A stretch of DNA of 64,000 nucleotides from Paraburkholderia sp. LEh10 (GCF_017814945.1 NZ_JAGIPX010000003.1:211344-275343), one strand, 5' to 3'. Counted from the stretch's first letter, positions 10,620 to 21,259 are shown. The notes: a model not told the origin generated them from the sequence alone. Made by a program: numbers and translations.

Positions 10620-11723
10620 ATGTCCGCTTCCGCTTCTTCGATCGCCTCCCCCGTGATACCGACGCTAAACGATTTCTCCGCGCGCCTGATCGCATGGCAG
10701 CGCGAACACGGGCGTCACGACCTGCCGTGGCAGAACACTCGCGATCCATATCGGATCTGGCTGTCCGAAATCATGTTGCAGCAGACGCAGGTATCGACGG
10801 TGACTCCGTATTACGCGCGTTTTCTCGCGCGTTTCCCGGACGTCGCCGCGCTTGCCGCTGCGCCTGCCGACGACGTGATGACGCTATGGGCCGGCCTTGG
10901 GTACTACACGCGCGCGCGCAATCTGCATCGCTGCGCGCAGGTCGTGGTCGAACAGCACGGCGGGCGGTTTCCCGAACGGGTGGAGGCGCTCGCGGAGCTG
11001 CCGGGCATTGGACGATCGACGGCAGCGGCGATCGCATCGTTCGCATTCGGCGCGCGCGCGACGATTCTCGACGGCAATGTGAAGCGCGTGCTCGCGCGTG
11101 TGTTCGGCGTCGAAGGGTTTCCGGGGGAAAAGAAAGTCGAGAACGGCATGTGGCTGCTCGCGGAATCGCTGCTGCCCGTGAACGCAAGCGACGACGACGT
11201 GAGCGCGTACACGCAAGGCCTGATGGATCTCGGCGCGACACTGTGCGTGCGCGGCAAGCCGGACTGTGGCCGCTGTCCGTTCGCTTCCGATTGCGTGGCG
11301 AACGTGACGGGCCGTCAGCGCGAACTGCCCGCGGCGCGTCCGAAGAAGATCGTGCCGACGCGCCGGACATGGATGCTGCTATTGCGCGACGGCGATACCG
11401 TGATGCTCGAAAAGCGGCCGCCATCGGGCGTCTGGGGTGGGCTGTGGAGTCTGCCGGAAGCGGCCGATGAGGCTTCGCTCGCGCAACTCGCGCGTGACTT
11501 CGGTGCCAGTGCCAGCGTGTCGCGGCTCGCGCCGCTCACGCATGTGTTCACGCATTTCCGGCTCGATATCGAGCCGCGCATTGCAGCGTTCGATCGCGCT
11601 TCGAAGTCCGCCAACGTGCGCGATGCCGACACCGTCTGGATGTCGCTGAACGAACTCGACGCGTATGGCGTGCCCGCGCCCGTGCGCAAGCTGCTCGAGG
11701 GGCTGCAAGGTTCGCTGATCTGA
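10620..11723 (+). CDS. mutY: A/G-specific adenine DNA glycosylase MutY
   Basis: MutY removes adenine mispaired with 8-oxoguanine. From the ATG at 10620 it has 367 residues. Visible motifs are LPWQNTRDPYRIWLSEIMLQ with the catalytic Glu in SEIMLQQTQ, the helix-hairpin-helix LPGIGRSTAAAI with the following Asp in ATILDGNVKR, and the iron-sulphur loop CVRGKPDCGRCPFASDC (Cx6Cx2Cx5C). The C-terminal part is a Nudix-like 8-oxoG recognition domain (VMLEKRPPSGVWGGLWSLPE). It follows mutM after seven bases. Confidence 0.98.
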   Translation: MSASASSIASPVIPTLNDFSARLIAWQREHGRHDLPWQNTRDPYRIWLSEIMLQQTQVSTVTPYYARFLARFPDVAALAAAPADDVMTLWAGLGYYTRARNLHRCAQVVVEQHGGRFPERVEALAELPGIGRSTAAAIASFAFGARATILDGNVKRVLARVFGVEGFPGEKKVENGMWLLAESLLPVNASDDDVSAYTQGLMDLGATLCVRGKPDCGRCPFASDCVANVTGRQRELPAARPKKIVPTRRTWMLLLRDGDTVMLEKRPPSGVWGGLWSLPEAADEASLAQLARDFGASASVSRLAPLTHVFTHFRLDIEPRIAAFDRASKSANVRDADTVWMSLNELDAYGVPAPVRKLLEGLQGSLI

Positions 11724-11731
11724 ACGAAGCG

Positions 11732-12367
11732 CTACAGCAGCTGATGCTGCTGCATGTAGTGATGCACGACGTCGATGCGCGCACCGGCGTCTCGCAACTC
11801 CATCAGTTTTTGCCGCGCCTTCAACGGAATCGGCAGCACTTCGGATAGACGGTTCGACACCCACGACGGATCGTCGAGCCTAAAAGGTTCGATGAACGGA
11901 AGGCTCTCGGGATCGCGCTCGCGGATGGTCGCGATGATGCGCTCCAGCACCTCCGCGCACGCGCCGAACTTCTCCATATGCTCGGTGCCTTCGAGCGGCA
12001 CGTCGCCGCCGATCAGCTCCGCCATGCCGACCAGCAATCCACCCGATTCGACGCGATGCGACAACAGACGGAACCGCTCGGTGCCGCGCGCGCGAATCAG
12101 CAGCATGCCGAATTCATCGACATCGCAGACGTCGATTTTCGCAAGGCAGCCGACGGCTTCCGGCACGGCAGGTTCGTCGGGTTGTGCGACTTCCGCGCCG
12201 CTTTTCAGCAGGCACACGCCGAACGACGTCTCGTCGCGCAGACAGTCGCGCGCCATGTCGAGATAGCGGGCCTCGAAGATTTTCAGCGGCAGCAATCCAT
12301 CGGGAAAGAGGACGGTGTGCAAGGGAAACAGCGGCACATCGGCAAGCACGGACGGTGTAGAGGACAT
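11732..12367 (-). CDS. LON substrate-binding-domain protein (no protease domain)
   Basis: This 211-residue protein matches the N-terminal LON (PUA-like) domain (VPLFPLHTVLFPDGLLPLKI, then FEARYLDMARDCLRDETSFG). It lacks AAA+ and Ser-Lys protease domains, so it is not a protease. Stand-alone LON-domain proteins are common in bacteria and their role is not established. Its 3' end lies eight bases from the mutY stop (tail to tail). It starts 67 bp after the rapZ stop on the same strand. Confidence 0.85.
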   Translation of the reverse strand: MSSTPSVLADVPLFPLHTVLFPDGLLPLKIFEARYLDMARDCLRDETSFGVCLLKSGAEVAQPDEPAVPEAVGCLAKIDVCDVDEFGMLLIRARGTERFRLLSHRVESGGLLVGMAELIGGDVPLEGTEHMEKFGACAEVLERIIATIRERDPESLPFIEPFRLDDPSWVSNRLSEVLPIPLKARQKLMELRDAGARIDVVHHYMQQHQLL

Positions 12368-12434
12368 GGCGCAACGCTTCGGTTAGGGCCGCCGCCGCAT
12401 TGAGCGGCGGCCGGTCAAGCCGCCATCGGGAACC

Positions 12435-13328
12435 TCAGGCGACCAGTTTCGATGAGTCGTCGACGTCGATCGGCGCATCGCGATGCCGCACTATCACGTT
12501 CCCTTCGCTCGCGAAACGCGCGGCAAGCGTTTCGGCGATGAATACCGAGCGGTGTTGTCCGCCCGTACAACCGATTGCAACGGTCAGATAACTGCGATTG
12601 TCATCGCGGAAATGCGGCAGCCATTTCTGCAAGAACGACTCGATGTCGCCGATCATCTGCTGGACCACGGGCAATGCTTCGAGGAAATCGATGACGGGCT
12701 TGTCGAGTCCTGTCAGCGGGCGAAGTTCCCGGTCGTAATAGGGATTGGGCAGCGTGCGCACATCGAACACGAAGTCGGCATCGAGCGGCACGCCGCGCTT
12801 GAAGCCGAACGACTCGAACATCAACGCGAGGCCCGTGTGCTCCTGCTCGATGAAACGCTTGACCCACGCGCGCAGAACGTTTGCCCGCAAGTTGCTGGTA
12901 TCGATCTGGTGGCCGAATTCGGCGAGGCCCGCGACGAGTTCGCGCTCGCGCTCGATTGCTTCGGCCAGCGACGTCAGCACGCCGACATCGGCATCGTGCG
13001 CGGGCGAGCCCGACAGCGGATGGCGGCGGCGTGTTTCGGAAAAGCGTTGGATCAGGGCTTGCGTGCTGGCGTTCAGGAACAGCACGCGCACATCATGTTG
13101 ACCGGAGAGATCGCCGATCATTTCCGGCATGTCTTCGAGCGAGGCGCCCGAGCGCGCATCGATCGCCACTGCGAGCCGGTCCTGGCCGTCGCCCGCGAGA
13201 TAGGCGGCGAGTTCGGGCAGAAAGCGCGGTGGCAGATTGTCGACGCAGTAGTAGCCCGCGTCCTCTAACGCGTTCAACGCGACAGACTTGCCGGAGCCGG
13301 AGATGCCGGTGATCAGGATAATGCGCAT
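12435..13328 (-). CDS. rapZ: RNase adapter protein RapZ (YvcJ family)
   Basis: RapZ-family proteins bind nucleotides. In enterobacteria RapZ guides GlmZ sRNA to RNase E and so controls glucosamine-6-phosphate synthase. The 297-residue protein has Walker A GISGSGKS (residues 8-15), DNLPP after it, and the C-terminal domain motifs [20 protein letters not shown] and [15 protein letters not shown] (about 262-276). It is the last gene of the sigma-54/PTS-Ntr block, 75 bp downstream of hprK. Whether it acts on a GlmZ-like RNA in this genus cannot be inferred from the sequence. Confidence 0.96.
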   Translation of the reverse strand: MRIILITGISGSGKSVALNALEDAGYYCVDNLPPRFLPELAAYLAGDGQDRLAVAIDARSGASLEDMPEMIGDLSGQHDVRVLFLNASTQALIQRFSETRRRHPLSGSPAHDADVGVLTSLAEAIERERELVAGLAEFGHQIDTSNLRANVLRAWVKRFIEQEHTGLALMFESFGFKRGVPLDADFVFDVRTLPNPYYDRELRPLTGLDKPVIDFLEALPVVQQMIGDIESFLQKWLPHFRDDNRSYLTVAIGCTGGQHRSVFIAETLAARFASEGNVIVRHRDAPIDVDDSSKLVA

Positions 13329-13403
13329 GGAGTCGTGGAATCCGTTGGGGTCATCATAGCATCCGGGGCTATCGGCTGTGCCACCGGCTTCGCGCGCATC
13401 GCG

Positions 13404-14372
13404 TCAGATCAGCTTGCCGGGAAACTGGCTGTCGGGGTCCTGCATCGCCAGACGCTGGCGGTCCATGAAGTCGCGCAATGTATCGATGCCGCGCAGTTGC
13501 AGGATCGTATTGCGCACGGCTGCCTCGACCAGCACCGCGAGGTTTCGGCCGGCCGCCACCTGGATCGTGACCTTGCTGATGGGCAGCCCGAGCACGTCGA
13601 CGGTCTGGCTTTCGAGCGGCAGCCGCTGGAATTCGCCGTCCGGACGGCGCACCAGCTGCACGATCAGCTTCAGCTTCATCTTTCGGCGCACGGCCGTTTC
13701 ACCGAAGATCGTCTTGATGTCGAGCAGGCCGAGGCCGCGCACTTCGAGCAGATTCTGCAGCAGGGGCGGGCAGCGTCCTTCGACGAAATCCGGGCCGAGG
13801 CGCACGAAATCGACGGCGTCGTCGGCCACGAGGCCGTGGCCGCGGCTGATCAGTTCGAGGCCCAGCTCGCTTTTGCCGAGGCCCGAATCACCCGTCAGCA
13901 GCACGCCCATGCCGAGGATGTCGAGGAATACGCCGTGCAGCGTCGCGCGCGGCGCGAGGATGCGCGACATATAGAGACGCAGGCTGTCGATGACGGCGGC
14001 GGGCGACATCGGCGTCGTGAAGAGCGGCGTCGACGAGCGCGTGCAGCGCAGGACCAGTTCCGGCGGCGCGGCGACGCCGCCCGCAACCACGAGGAAAGGC
14101 GGTTCGAGCGCGATCAGTTCGGCCATGTGGCGCGAACGGTCTTCGTCGGATTGACGCTGGTAGTAGTTGGTTTCGGCTTCGCCCAGCACCTGGATCCGGT
14201 TCGGGTGGATCAGGTTGAGGTGACCGACGAGATCGGCGCTGGACGTTGCAGTCGCAACCGTTTCAGCCGAGAAGCCACGCTCCCAGCCCTCGTGCCCCGT
14301 CAGCCAGCTGAGTTTCAGCGCGGCCGCGTTGTCGTCGAAAATGCTTTGGGCGTTGATGCTGGACGTATCCAT
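13404..14372 (-). CDS. hprK: HPr kinase/phosphorylase
   Basis: HprK phosphorylates and dephosphorylates a serine of HPr-type phosphocarriers. The 322-residue protein begins at the ATG at 14372 ([14 protein letters not shown]). Signatures are an N-terminal HprK domain, Walker [20 protein letters not shown] (about residues 151-169), VADDAVDF with the catalytic aspartates, and the family signature [20 protein letters not shown]. The upstream open frame is spurious. It is placed between ptsN and rapZ as in other betaproteobacteria, where PTS proteins serve regulation rather than sugar uptake. Confidence 0.96.
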   Translation of the reverse strand: MDTSSINAQSIFDDNAAALKLSWLTGHEGWERGFSAETVATATSSADLVGHLNLIHPNRIQVLGEAETNYYQRQSDEDRSRHMAELIALEPPFLVVAGGVAAPPELVLRCTRSSTPLFTTPMSPAAVIDSLRLYMSRILAPRATLHGVFLDILGMGVLLTGDSGLGKSELGLELISRGHGLVADDAVDFVRLGPDFVEGRCPPLLQNLLEVRGLGLLDIKTIFGETAVRRKMKLKLIVQLVRRPDGEFQRLPLESQTVDVLGLPISKVTIQVAAGRNLAVLVEAAVRNTILQLRGIDTLRDFMDRQRLAMQDPDSQFPGKLI

Positions 14373-14576
14373 GAGTCCCTGACTCCTGCCTTCGTATGTG
14401 CCGCTATGTGACGCCGTAGTGCTGCTCGCCGGGCATCGGCTGTTGCCCGTTCTGCCACGCTTTGCACGGGATGTGTTCGACTCGCCGCGACGCCCGTTCG
14501 CCCGGACGCCGCGGCAAGCCTCGGACGCGACGCCGTGGTGTCCGTCATTGCACGAGCGCCGCACCTCGCCGATACG

Positions 14577-15032
14577 TCAAGGTTGCCACTGAGTCAGCAG
14601 ACGATGCAACGTCTCCTGGTCTTCTTCCGTATGCAACCGGTCGCGCGCTTCGCGATCCGACAACAGTTGGGCGATCTCCGACAGGATTTCGAGATGCTGT
14701 TGCGTCGCCTGTTCGGGAACGAGCAGGAAGATGAGCAGCGAGACGGGCTGGCCATCGGGCGATTCGAACGGGATCGGATCGGACAGGCGGACGAACGCGG
14801 CAAGCGGCTGCTTGAGGCCCTTGATGCGGCCGTGCGGGATCGCGACGCCCTCGCCGAGCCCCGTCGAACCGAGACGCTCGCGCGCGAACAGATTGTCAGT
14901 CACTGTGCTGCGGGCGATGCCGTTCTGGTTTTCGAAGATCAGGCCCGCTTGCTCGAATACGCGCTTCTTGCTGGTGACCGATAGACCGACGACGACGTTT
15001 TCGAGGGGAAGATATTTGGCTAAACGATTCAT
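14577..15032 (-). CDS. ptsN: PTS IIA-like nitrogen regulatory protein (EIIA-Ntr)
   Basis: PtsN is the terminal phosphoryl acceptor of the regulatory PTS-Ntr and influences potassium, nitrogen and stress responses. The 151-residue protein starts MNRLAKYLPLENVVVGLSV. The phosphorylatable histidine is His67 in GVAIPHGRIKG. The longer open frame upstream adds 20 residues without family resemblance. It is separated from hpf by a terminator, so it probably has its own promoter; a TATAAT hexamer lies about 165 bp upstream. Confidence 0.95.
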   Translation of the reverse strand: MNRLAKYLPLENVVVGLSVTSKKRVFEQAGLIFENQNGIARSTVTDNLFARERLGSTGLGEGVAIPHGRIKGLKQPLAAFVRLSDPIPFESPDGQPVSLLIFLLVPEQATQQHLEILSEIAQLLSDREARDRLHTEEDQETLHRLLTQWQP

Positions 15033-15198
15033 GTTGGCAGGCGCAAAGGTCGCCTGGATTCTCCTCGCTGTGGCGATTGAAAAGCGTTCCATGCCTCGCA
15101 GTTACTCGCGGCGATACGCGTGAGCGCTGCTTTTGAGGCCCGCAACGCTCCCTTTGTGCGGGACTCGGGCTGGACAAAAACCCGAAGGTAACCGATTT

Positions 15199-15204
15199 AT
15201 TATA
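15199..15204 (-). promoter_or_regulatory. Candidate -10 element for ptsN-hprK-rapZ
   Basis: A perfect TATAAT occurs on the minus strand between the hpf terminator and ptsN, in otherwise GC-rich DNA. No good -35 hexamer is visible at the right distance, so this is only a candidate. It would give an untranslated leader of about 160 nt. Confidence 0.35.
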
Positions 15205-15315
15205 GAACAGGGTTGCACCGCATGGTGCGCCGCGCCATGAGTCGATACGCGGACGGCCGCGCACGCGTAAACCCGGCGTGAACGTTGCATGCCATAGGAT
15301 AGCGGAGACGCCAAC

Positions 15316-15343
15316 AAAAAACCGCCCGGCGTCGGGCGGTTTT
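15316..15343 (-). terminator. Rho-independent terminator after hpf
   Basis: An 11-bp perfect stem (AAAACCGCCCG / CGGGCGGTTTT) with a four-base loop runs into a T-run on the minus strand. It begins about 30 bp after the hpf stop. It splits the rpoN-hpf unit from ptsN-hprK-rapZ. Confidence 0.88.
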
Positions 15344-15371
15344 GCGGGGTAACGACATGCCTCTGCTTTGC

Positions 15372-15731
15372 TTATTGCGGAGGCACTTCAGGTTGTGCCG
15401 CTAGCGGCTGGTATTTGATCGCTTCGTGCTGATGGCCCTGCAGACGATCCTTGTGACGAATGACCTGGCGGTCCAGCTTGTCGATCATCAGGTCGATCGC
15501 GGCGTAGAGGTCGCCATCACAGCTTTCGACGAAAATGTCCTTGCCCTTCAGATGCAGGTTGATTTCAACCTTTTGTCTCTTTTCCTTTTCCTTGTGGTTG
15601 TCGACCGAGAGGACCACACTGCCATCTATCACCTGATCGAAATGTCTTAGCACCCTGTCTAGTTTGGTGATCACGTATTCTCGCAACGCTGGCGTTACTT
15701 CGAGATGGTGTCCACTGATCTTCAGATTCAT
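15372..15731 (-). CDS. hpf: Ribosome hibernation promoting factor (short HPF)
   Basis: HPF binds the 30S decoding region in stationary phase and promotes 100S dimers. The 119-residue protein begins [20 protein letters not shown] at the ATG at 15731, preceded by GGAGAAG. The central basic motif ([20 protein letters not shown], then [20 protein letters not shown]) is typical. It has no long C-terminal dimerisation domain, so it is the short gammaproteobacterial type. It lies directly downstream of rpoN, a widely conserved pairing. Confidence 0.95.
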   Translation of the reverse strand: MNLKISGHHLEVTPALREYVITKLDRVLRHFDQVIDGSVVLSVDNHKEKEKRQKVEINLHLKGKDIFVESCDGDLYAAIDLMIDKLDRQVIRHKDRLQGHQHEAIKYQPLAAQPEVPPQ

Positions 15732-15906
15732 AGTGCTTCTCCAAGCTAGTGGCCGCCTGGTCCGCATGAATCGCTAGAGCGCCGGTCGATTCTCGCGATC
15801 TGCTCGCGCCGTCCCCCGTTGACAGGCTACTGGCAGGTCGTATCGGCCGGCCTGCTCCGCCAAACAGCGGCGCGGCCGGGAAATGCCCGCCACAGGAGGT
15901 AGCGGG

Positions 15907-17424
15907 CTAAAGAGACTTGCGCAGATTGACTGCCGGGATTTTCAGTGCTTCGCGATATTTCGCAACTGTGCGGCGCGCGACGACGAAACCCTGTTCTGCC
16001 AGCAGTTCGGCAATGCGGCTGTCTGAAAGAGGAGATTTGGTGTCTTCTGCTCCTATCAGTTGCTTGATGAGTGCGCGAATGGCCGTGGAAGAGGCCGCGC
16101 CCCCTGTGTCTGTGGACACGTGCGATCCGAAGAAGTACTTAAATTCAAGCGTCCCGAACGGGGTGAGCATGTACTTGCCGGTTGTCACACGGGAGACCGT
16201 CGACTCGTGTAATCCCAGCGTATCAGCTATTTCCCGCAAAACCAAGGGGCGCATGGCAATTTCGCCGTGGGCGAAAAAGTTCTTTTGACGCTCGACAATG
16301 GCCTGCGCGACACGCAGGATCGTTTCGAAACGCTGCTGGATATTCTTGATCAACCAACGCGCTTCCTGCAGTTGCTGGCGCAGCGAACCGCTGCCCGGAT
16401 CGCCGCGATTGTTGCGCAGGATGTTCGCGTACAGATGGTTGATACGCAGCTTCGGGACGACCTCGGGATTCAGTTCCGCCTGCCAACCCTGTGCCGTTTT
16501 GCGCACCATGATGTCGGGCACCACGTAGTCCGCTTCGGCCTTGCCGTACGCCGCACCGGGAAACGGCTCGAGCGAGCGGATCAGCGCGTGTGCTTCGCGC
16601 AGATCGTCGTCGCTGGCCTTCAGATACTTGCGCAGGCGCGTGAAATCGCGCGCGGCGAGCAATTCGAGGTGATGCGCGACGATGTCGAGCGCAAGCGTGC
16701 GTGTGGGCGAAGGATCGAGCCGGCACAGTTGCAGGCGCAGGCATTCCGATGCCGAGCGCGCACCGACGCCCGCCGGATCGAAACTGTGCAGCAACGCCAG
16801 CGCCGCGTTCAGTTCGTCGGTATCGACCTCGAGTTCTTCGGGCAGATCGGTGAGTATTTCGTCGAACGTGGCCGTCAGGTAGCCGTCGTCGTCGAGCGAC
16901 TCGATCAGGAACGTGACGAGTGCGCGGTCCCGCGGGCTCGCCTGTGTCACGCGAAGCTGGGCGCTCAGGTGGTCGCGCAGCGTCGTCGTCGATTCGTGGA
17001 TTTGCAGCGGCGGCAGATCGTCGTCGTCTGATGCATTGCCCGAACGGCCGTAATCGTCGAGATTCCACTGGTTCGAATCGGCATTCGCGTCCGCGCCCAG
17101 GCCGTTGTATTCGTCGACGCCCTGCGGCTCGCTGCCCTCGCTGCTTTCCCCGGACGACGAGGACGAAGACGACGGCGGCGCGCTCGACATTTCCTCCGGC
17201 ACCGTGCCCTGCGGCGTCTGCGCGATCACGGAGCCGTCGGCGGCGACGCGCAACGGACTCGCGATCCAGTCGTCCTCCGCTTCGAGCAGCGGATTCTGGG
17301 CGATCGCCATCGAGACTTCCTGCTGCAGTTCGAGCGTAGACAGCTGCAGCAGCCGGATGGACTGCTGCAGTTGGGGTGTCAGCGCAAGATGCTGCGACAG
17401 GCGGAGTTGGAGGCTGGCTTTCAT
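15907..17424 (-). CDS. rpoN: RNA polymerase sigma-54 factor
   Basis: Sigma-54 directs RNA polymerase to -24/-12 promoters that need AAA+ activators. From the ATG at 17424 the protein has 505 residues. Region I is glutamine- and leucine-rich ([20 protein letters not shown]). An acidic, serine-rich region II linker follows (about residues 65-140). The C-terminus carries the HTH ([20 protein letters not shown]) and the RpoN box [10 protein letters not shown]. The longer open frame upstream is non-coding by composition. It lies between lptB and hpf, the canonical order. Confidence 0.98.
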   Translation of the reverse strand: MKASLQLRLSQHLALTPQLQQSIRLLQLSTLELQQEVSMAIAQNPLLEAEDDWIASPLRVAADGSVIAQTPQGTVPEEMSSAPPSSSSSSSGESSEGSEPQGVDEYNGLGADANADSNQWNLDDYGRSGNASDDDDLPPLQIHESTTTLRDHLSAQLRVTQASPRDRALVTFLIESLDDDGYLTATFDEILTDLPEELEVDTDELNAALALLHSFDPAGVGARSASECLRLQLCRLDPSPTRTLALDIVAHHLELLAARDFTRLRKYLKASDDDLREAHALIRSLEPFPGAAYGKAEADYVVPDIMVRKTAQGWQAELNPEVVPKLRINHLYANILRNNRGDPGSGSLRQQLQEARWLIKNIQQRFETILRVAQAIVERQKNFFAHGEIAMRPLVLREIADTLGLHESTVSRVTTGKYMLTPFGTLEFKYFFGSHVSTDTGGAASSTAIRALIKQLIGAEDTKSPLSDSRIAELLAEQGFVVARRTVAKYREALKIPAVNLRKSL

Positions 17425-17633
17425 GGCAGGTTGTGAATCATTGTAGAGAGTTTGCCACGACCGCGATACCTTGCGACACCCGCAATAACGCGTGTGCAAA
17501 AGTTTTTGATGCGCACAGGCGGGAACACGCCAGCCGGGCCCGTCAAAATTACTGAAGCTACTCTTGAAATGGCCGCAGAGTTGGCCAAAGAGGGGCGGGC
17601 TGCACGCGGCGCTGTTCCGGCCGCATGCGTTCT

Positions 17634-18416
17634 TCACATGCGGAAGTGTTCGCCCAGATAGACGCGGCGCACGCTCTCGTTTTCGATGATGTCGCCGGGC
17701 GCGCCCGCCGCGAGCACGCTGCCGTCGCTGATGATGTATGCGTGATCGCAGATGCCGAGCGTCTCCCGGACGTTGTGATCCGTGATGAGCACGCCGATGT
17801 TGCGCTGCTTCAGGAACTTCACGATCTTCTGGATTTCGAGCACGGCGATCGGGTCCACGCCCGCGAACGGTTCGTCGAGCAGGATGAAGCTCGGGTTGGT
17901 CGCGAGCGCGCGTGCGATTTCCACGCGGCGGCGCTCGCCCCCCGACAGCGACAGCGCCGGATTTTCACGCAGATGCGCAATCTGTAGTTCGTCGAGCAGC
18001 GCTTCCGTGCGCGACGCGATCGCGTCTTTCGACAGACGCTTGCCGTCGTCGCCGACTTGCAGTTCAAGCACGGCGCGGATGTTTTCCTCGACGGAAAGCT
18101 TGCGGAACACGGACGCTTCCTGCGGCAGATACGACAGGCCGAGCGACGCGCGCTTGTGGATGGGCAGAAGGCTGATCGACTTGCCGTCGAGGTCGATCTC
18201 GCCGGCATCGAGTGGCACGAGGCCGACGATCATGTAGAACGACGTGGTCTTGCCGGCGCCGTTCGGGCCGAGCAGGCCGACCACTTCGCCGCTTTTCACG
18301 TCGAGCGACACGTCTTTGACGACCGTGCGCGAGCCATAGCGCTTCTTCAGATTGCGGACGACGAGCGAACTGCTGGTGCCGGCGGGCTTTCGGTTGGGAA
18401 GGGCAGGGGCGCTCAC
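17634..18416 (-). CDS. lptB: LPS export ABC transporter ATPase LptB (GTG start)
   Basis: LptB powers extraction of lipopolysaccharide from the inner membrane as the ATPase of LptB2FGC. The 260-residue protein shows Walker A GPNGAGKT (about residues 50-57), the Q-loop in [11 protein letters not shown], the signature [17 protein letters not shown], Walker [13 protein letters not shown] and the switch histidine in [12 protein letters not shown]. The start is a GTG that overlaps the lptA stop as GTGA, so translation is coupled. Confidence 0.97.
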   Translation of the reverse strand: MSAPALPNRKPAGTSSSLVVRNLKKRYGSRTVVKDVSLDVKSGEVVGLLGPNGAGKTTSFYMIVGLVPLDAGEIDLDGKSISLLPIHKRASLGLSYLPQEASVFRKLSVEENIRAVLELQVGDDGKRLSKDAIASRTEALLDELQIAHLRENPALSLSGGERRRVEIARALATNPSFILLDEPFAGVDPIAVLEIQKIVKFLKQRNIGVLITDHNVRETLGICDHAYIISDGSVLAAGAPGDIIENESVRRVYLGEHFRM

Positions 18417-19090
18417 GGCTTCGTCGTTCCTTGTCCCTGGAATTGCGTGGAAGGCTGCAGCGTCGCGGACGGCCCGCCAAGCGGCTGGGCGCCGCCGTTG
18501 CGCGGCGACAGCATCGCGCGTACGCGGCCCGACGGATTACCAGGGCCCGCGACGTCCTTGCCGGCCTTCGCCGTGTAGAAGTCGTTCTGGCCGTCGTACG
18601 TGATGACGCTGCCATGCACTTCGTCCATCACCGTCGTCAGGCCTTGCAGGCGGCGCACGGTCGCGCGCGTCGTCAGCGTGGTGAGATCTTGCTTGCCGTC
18701 ATAGTCGATGCGCTCGGCATCGCCGTCGATGTATTCGTCGACGCCGTCGCGCTTCTGGCGGAAATACGCCAGATTTTTGCCCGTCGACGTGCCCGTCGCA
18801 TACTGATAGCCCTGCGGGTCTTGCGTGACTTCGACGCGATCCGCCTTGATCAGGATCGTGCCTTTGGTCGCGACCACGTGGCCCGTGAAGATATTGACCT
18901 GCTTGAGGTCGTCGTACGTCATGTTGTCCGCTTCGATATTGAGCGGCTTGTCCTTGTCGGCACGTTCGGCGTGCGCCAGCGGCGCAAAACCGGCGAGCGG
19001 CAATGCGATCAACAGTGCCGCAAGCCCGGCGCGGCGCACGCTAGACGCGCGCGTGCGGCCGGAGTCAAAACGGGGGAACGATTCGTTCAT
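18413..19090 (-). CDS. lptA: LPS transport periplasmic protein LptA
   Basis: LptA forms the periplasmic bridge that carries LPS from LptC to LptD. The 225-residue precursor has a signal peptide ([23 protein letters not shown]) and the OstA fold: [20 protein letters not shown], then [20 protein letters not shown]. The C-terminal tail after about residue 185 is G/P/Q-rich. It starts 20 bases after lptC and overlaps lptB by four. Confidence 0.95.
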   Translation of the reverse strand: MNESFPRFDSGRTRASSVRRAGLAALLIALPLAGFAPLAHAERADKDKPLNIEADNMTYDDLKQVNIFTGHVVATKGTILIKADRVEVTQDPQGYQYATGTSTGKNLAYFRQKRDGVDEYIDGDAERIDYDGKQDLTTLTTRATVRRLQGLTTVMDEVHGSVITYDGQNDFYTAKAGKDVAGPGNPSGRVRAMLSPRNGGAQPLGGPSATLQPSTQFQGQGTTKP

Positions 19091-19110
19091 GCAGTCACGC
19101 TTGAATTGGA

Positions 19111-19716
19111 TTACCTGGGTTGCTTCTGGGAGCCGCCTGAATCGACCGGGGCGATGGCGCCGCGCACATTGCCGAATAGCTGCATCACCCGGGTGACATT
19201 GTTGTATTTCATGCCGCTGGCCGTCATGATCGACTGGCCGCGCTGCAGTTTAACCGGCTTTTCCGTCTGGATCACATCGTCATTGACGAGCACGCGAAAA
19301 TGCGAGGAATCGGCCTGCATCCTCGGGTCGCCGAAGCCGGCATCGCGCACGATCCGCGCATTGTCGTACAGATCGACGATGGAAGCATCGCCATTCACCG
19401 TGCCGCGGTCGCCCGTCGCCGTGACGACGGGCTTGCCCGGCTGAAACGCGCGGATCGCCGGTTTTGTCAGATCGCTCACTTCGGTGTCCTCGTAGTGAAC
19501 GAGCGTCGCCGCCGTGAGGCGGTATTGCGTCGCGCCCGATTGATCCAGCTCGGACACGGAAAAGTTGTCGGCGAAATAGTCGGGCGTGTGCTGCTTCGGC
19601 TTGATCACGCCTTCGTCCTGGCGCGGCAGCGTGGCCTGCAGCAGCCAGTACGTGATGCCCGCGAGCGCCGCCATCGCGACGAGCGGAACCAGCGAGGTCC
19701 AGCGAAACCGGTTCAT
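19111..19716 (-). CDS. lptC: LPS export protein LptC
   Basis: LptC is the bitopic inner-membrane component that accepts LPS from LptB2FG and hands it to LptA. From the ATG at 19716 it has 201 residues. One N-terminal membrane helix (LVPLVAMAALAGITYWLLQA) is followed by a periplasmic beta-jellyroll (PDYFADNFSVSELDQSGATQ, YRLTAATLVHYEDTE). The start overlaps the kdsC stop as ATGA, which decides it over the in-frame upstream start at 19749. Confidence 0.94.
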   Translation of the reverse strand: MNRFRWTSLVPLVAMAALAGITYWLLQATLPRQDEGVIKPKQHTPDYFADNFSVSELDQSGATQYRLTAATLVHYEDTEVSDLTKPAIRAFQPGKPVVTATGDRGTVNGDASIVDLYDNARIVRDAGFGDPRMQADSSHFRVLVNDDVIQTEKPVKLQRGQSIMTASGMKYNNVTRVMQLFGNVRGAIAPVDSGGSQKQPR

Positions 19717-20276
19717 CCGACGAGGCCTCGCGGCGTTTCGCCGCTGCATGCGGCCGCGAGCAGCGCGTCATAGCGCCCTTGCGCGCGCAACAGCGCATCG
19801 CACACTTCGCGCACGGCGCCGTGACCGCCGCGCGCCTCGCTGACCCAGTGCGCACGGGCGATCACTTCGGGATGCGAATTCGCTGGCGCAGCCGCGAAGC
19901 CGACTTTCAGCATAACGGCGAGATCGACCCAATCGTCGCCCATATAGCCGCATTCTTCCGGCGTGAGGCCCGTTTCGTTGAGCAATTGCTCGAATGCCGC
20001 GAGCTTGTGTTCCACGCCCTGATAGACATGCGTGATGCGCAGATTCTCTGCGCGCTTCTCGACGATGCCCGATTTGCGCCCCGTGATGATCGCCGTGTCG
20101 ATGCCCGCTTCGCGCAGCAGCTTCGCGCCGTGGCCGTCCATCGAGTTGAACGCCTTCATCGTGTCGCCTTCGGCCGTAAACAGCAGGCTGCCGTCGGTGA
20201 GCACGCCATCGACGTCGAAAATCATCAGCTTCACGCGGCTCGCGCGTTCGGCCGCGGTCAGAGCGGCAGGCGCCAT
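19713..20276 (-). CDS. kdsC: 3-deoxy-D-manno-octulosonate 8-phosphate phosphatase
   Basis: KdsC releases phosphate from Kdo-8-phosphate in Kdo synthesis for LPS. The 187-residue HAD-family protein lacks a cap domain, as is normal for tetrameric KdsC. It has the nucleophile motif MIFDVDGVLTDG (Asp in FDVDG), IITGRKS (motif II), and GYMGDDWVDLAVM (motif IV). The start overlaps the kdsD stop as TGATG. Confidence 0.96.
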   Translation of the reverse strand: MAPAALTAAERASRVKLMIFDVDGVLTDGSLLFTAEGDTMKAFNSMDGHGAKLLREAGIDTAIITGRKSGIVEKRAENLRITHVYQGVEHKLAAFEQLLNETGLTPEECGYMGDDWVDLAVMLKVGFAAAPANSHPEVIARAHWVSEARGGHGAVREVCDALLRAQGRYDALLAAACSGETPRGLVG

Positions 20277-21259
20277 CAGATCACCTTCTTGGAGAACAGG
20301 TCGTGCATGTTGAGCGCGCCGATGAGCTTGCCCATTTCATCGACGACCAGCATCTGATTGATCCGGTGACGCTCCATCAGTTCCACCGCTTCGACGGCGA
20401 GCCGGTCGGGGCCGATCGTACGCGGTCCATGGGTCATGACGGAATCGATCGACAGCGCGCGGAAATCGCCGTCGCGTTCGAGCACGCGGCGCAGGTCGCC
20501 GTCAGTGAAGATGCCCTTGACACGTTCGTTTTCATCGACGATGGCCGTCATGCCCATGCGCTTGGCCGTCAACTGGAAGAGCGCGTCGCGCACGGTCGAG
20601 TCGGACAGGACCTTCGGAATCTGATCGCCCGTGCGCATCACGTCGCGCACGTAGGTGAGCAGACGCCGGCCGAGCGCGCCGCCCGGATGAGAGCGCGCGA
20701 AGTCGTCGGCGCCGAAGCCGCGCGCTTCGAGCACGGCGACGGCAAGCGCGTCACCCATTGCGAGCGCCGCCGTGGTGCTGGCCGTCGGCGCGAGATTGTG
20801 CGGACACGCTTCTTTTTCGACGCCGCAATATAGATGGACGTCGGCGATCTTCGCGAGGCTGGACGCGGGGCGGCCCGTCATCGCGATCATCTTTGCGCCG
20901 AGACGCTTGATGAGCGGCAGGATTGCGACGAGTTCTTCCGATTCGCCCGAATTGGACATGCCGATGAACACGTCGTCCGCCGTCACCATGCCGAGGTCGC
21001 CGTGGCTTGCTTCGGCGGGATGCACGAAGAAGGCGGGCGTGCCCGTGCTGGCGAGCGTTGCCGCCAGCTTGCGCGCGATATGGCCGGATTTGCCAATGCC
21101 GGAGACGACCACGCGCCCACGGCAGCCGAGAATGAAATCGATTGCTTCGACGAACGAGTCGTCGAGATGGTCGCGAAGGGAACGCACGGCGTCCGCTTCG
21201 ATGTCGAGCACGTCGCGAGCGAGCGCAAGCGCCCGGTCGCCATTGATTTTCGCTATCAT
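20276..21259 (-). CDS. kdsD: D-arabinose 5-phosphate isomerase (KdsD/KpsF/GutQ)
   Basis: KdsD interconverts ribulose 5-phosphate and arabinose 5-phosphate, the first committed step towards Kdo. From the ATG at 21259 it has 327 residues. An N-terminal SIS domain (VVSGIGKSGHIARKLAATLA, AEASHGDLGM, SNSGESEEL) is followed by two CBS domains (VRDVMRTGDQIP, DSVMTHGPRTIG). It heads the kdsD-kdsC-lptC-lptA-lptB run, in which every junction is coupled or close. It is divergent from the antiporter gene. Confidence 0.96.
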   Translation of the reverse strand: MIAKINGDRALALARDVLDIEADAVRSLRDHLDDSFVEAIDFILGCRGRVVVSGIGKSGHIARKLAATLASTGTPAFFVHPAEASHGDLGMVTADDVFIGMSNSGESEELVAILPLIKRLGAKMIAMTGRPASSLAKIADVHLYCGVEKEACPHNLAPTASTTAALAMGDALAVAVLEARGFGADDFARSHPGGALGRRLLTYVRDVMRTGDQIPKVLSDSTVRDALFQLTAKRMGMTAIVDENERVKGIFTDGDLRRVLERDGDFRALSIDSVMTHGPRTIGPDRLAVEAVELMERHRINQMLVVDEMGKLIGALNMHDLFSKKVI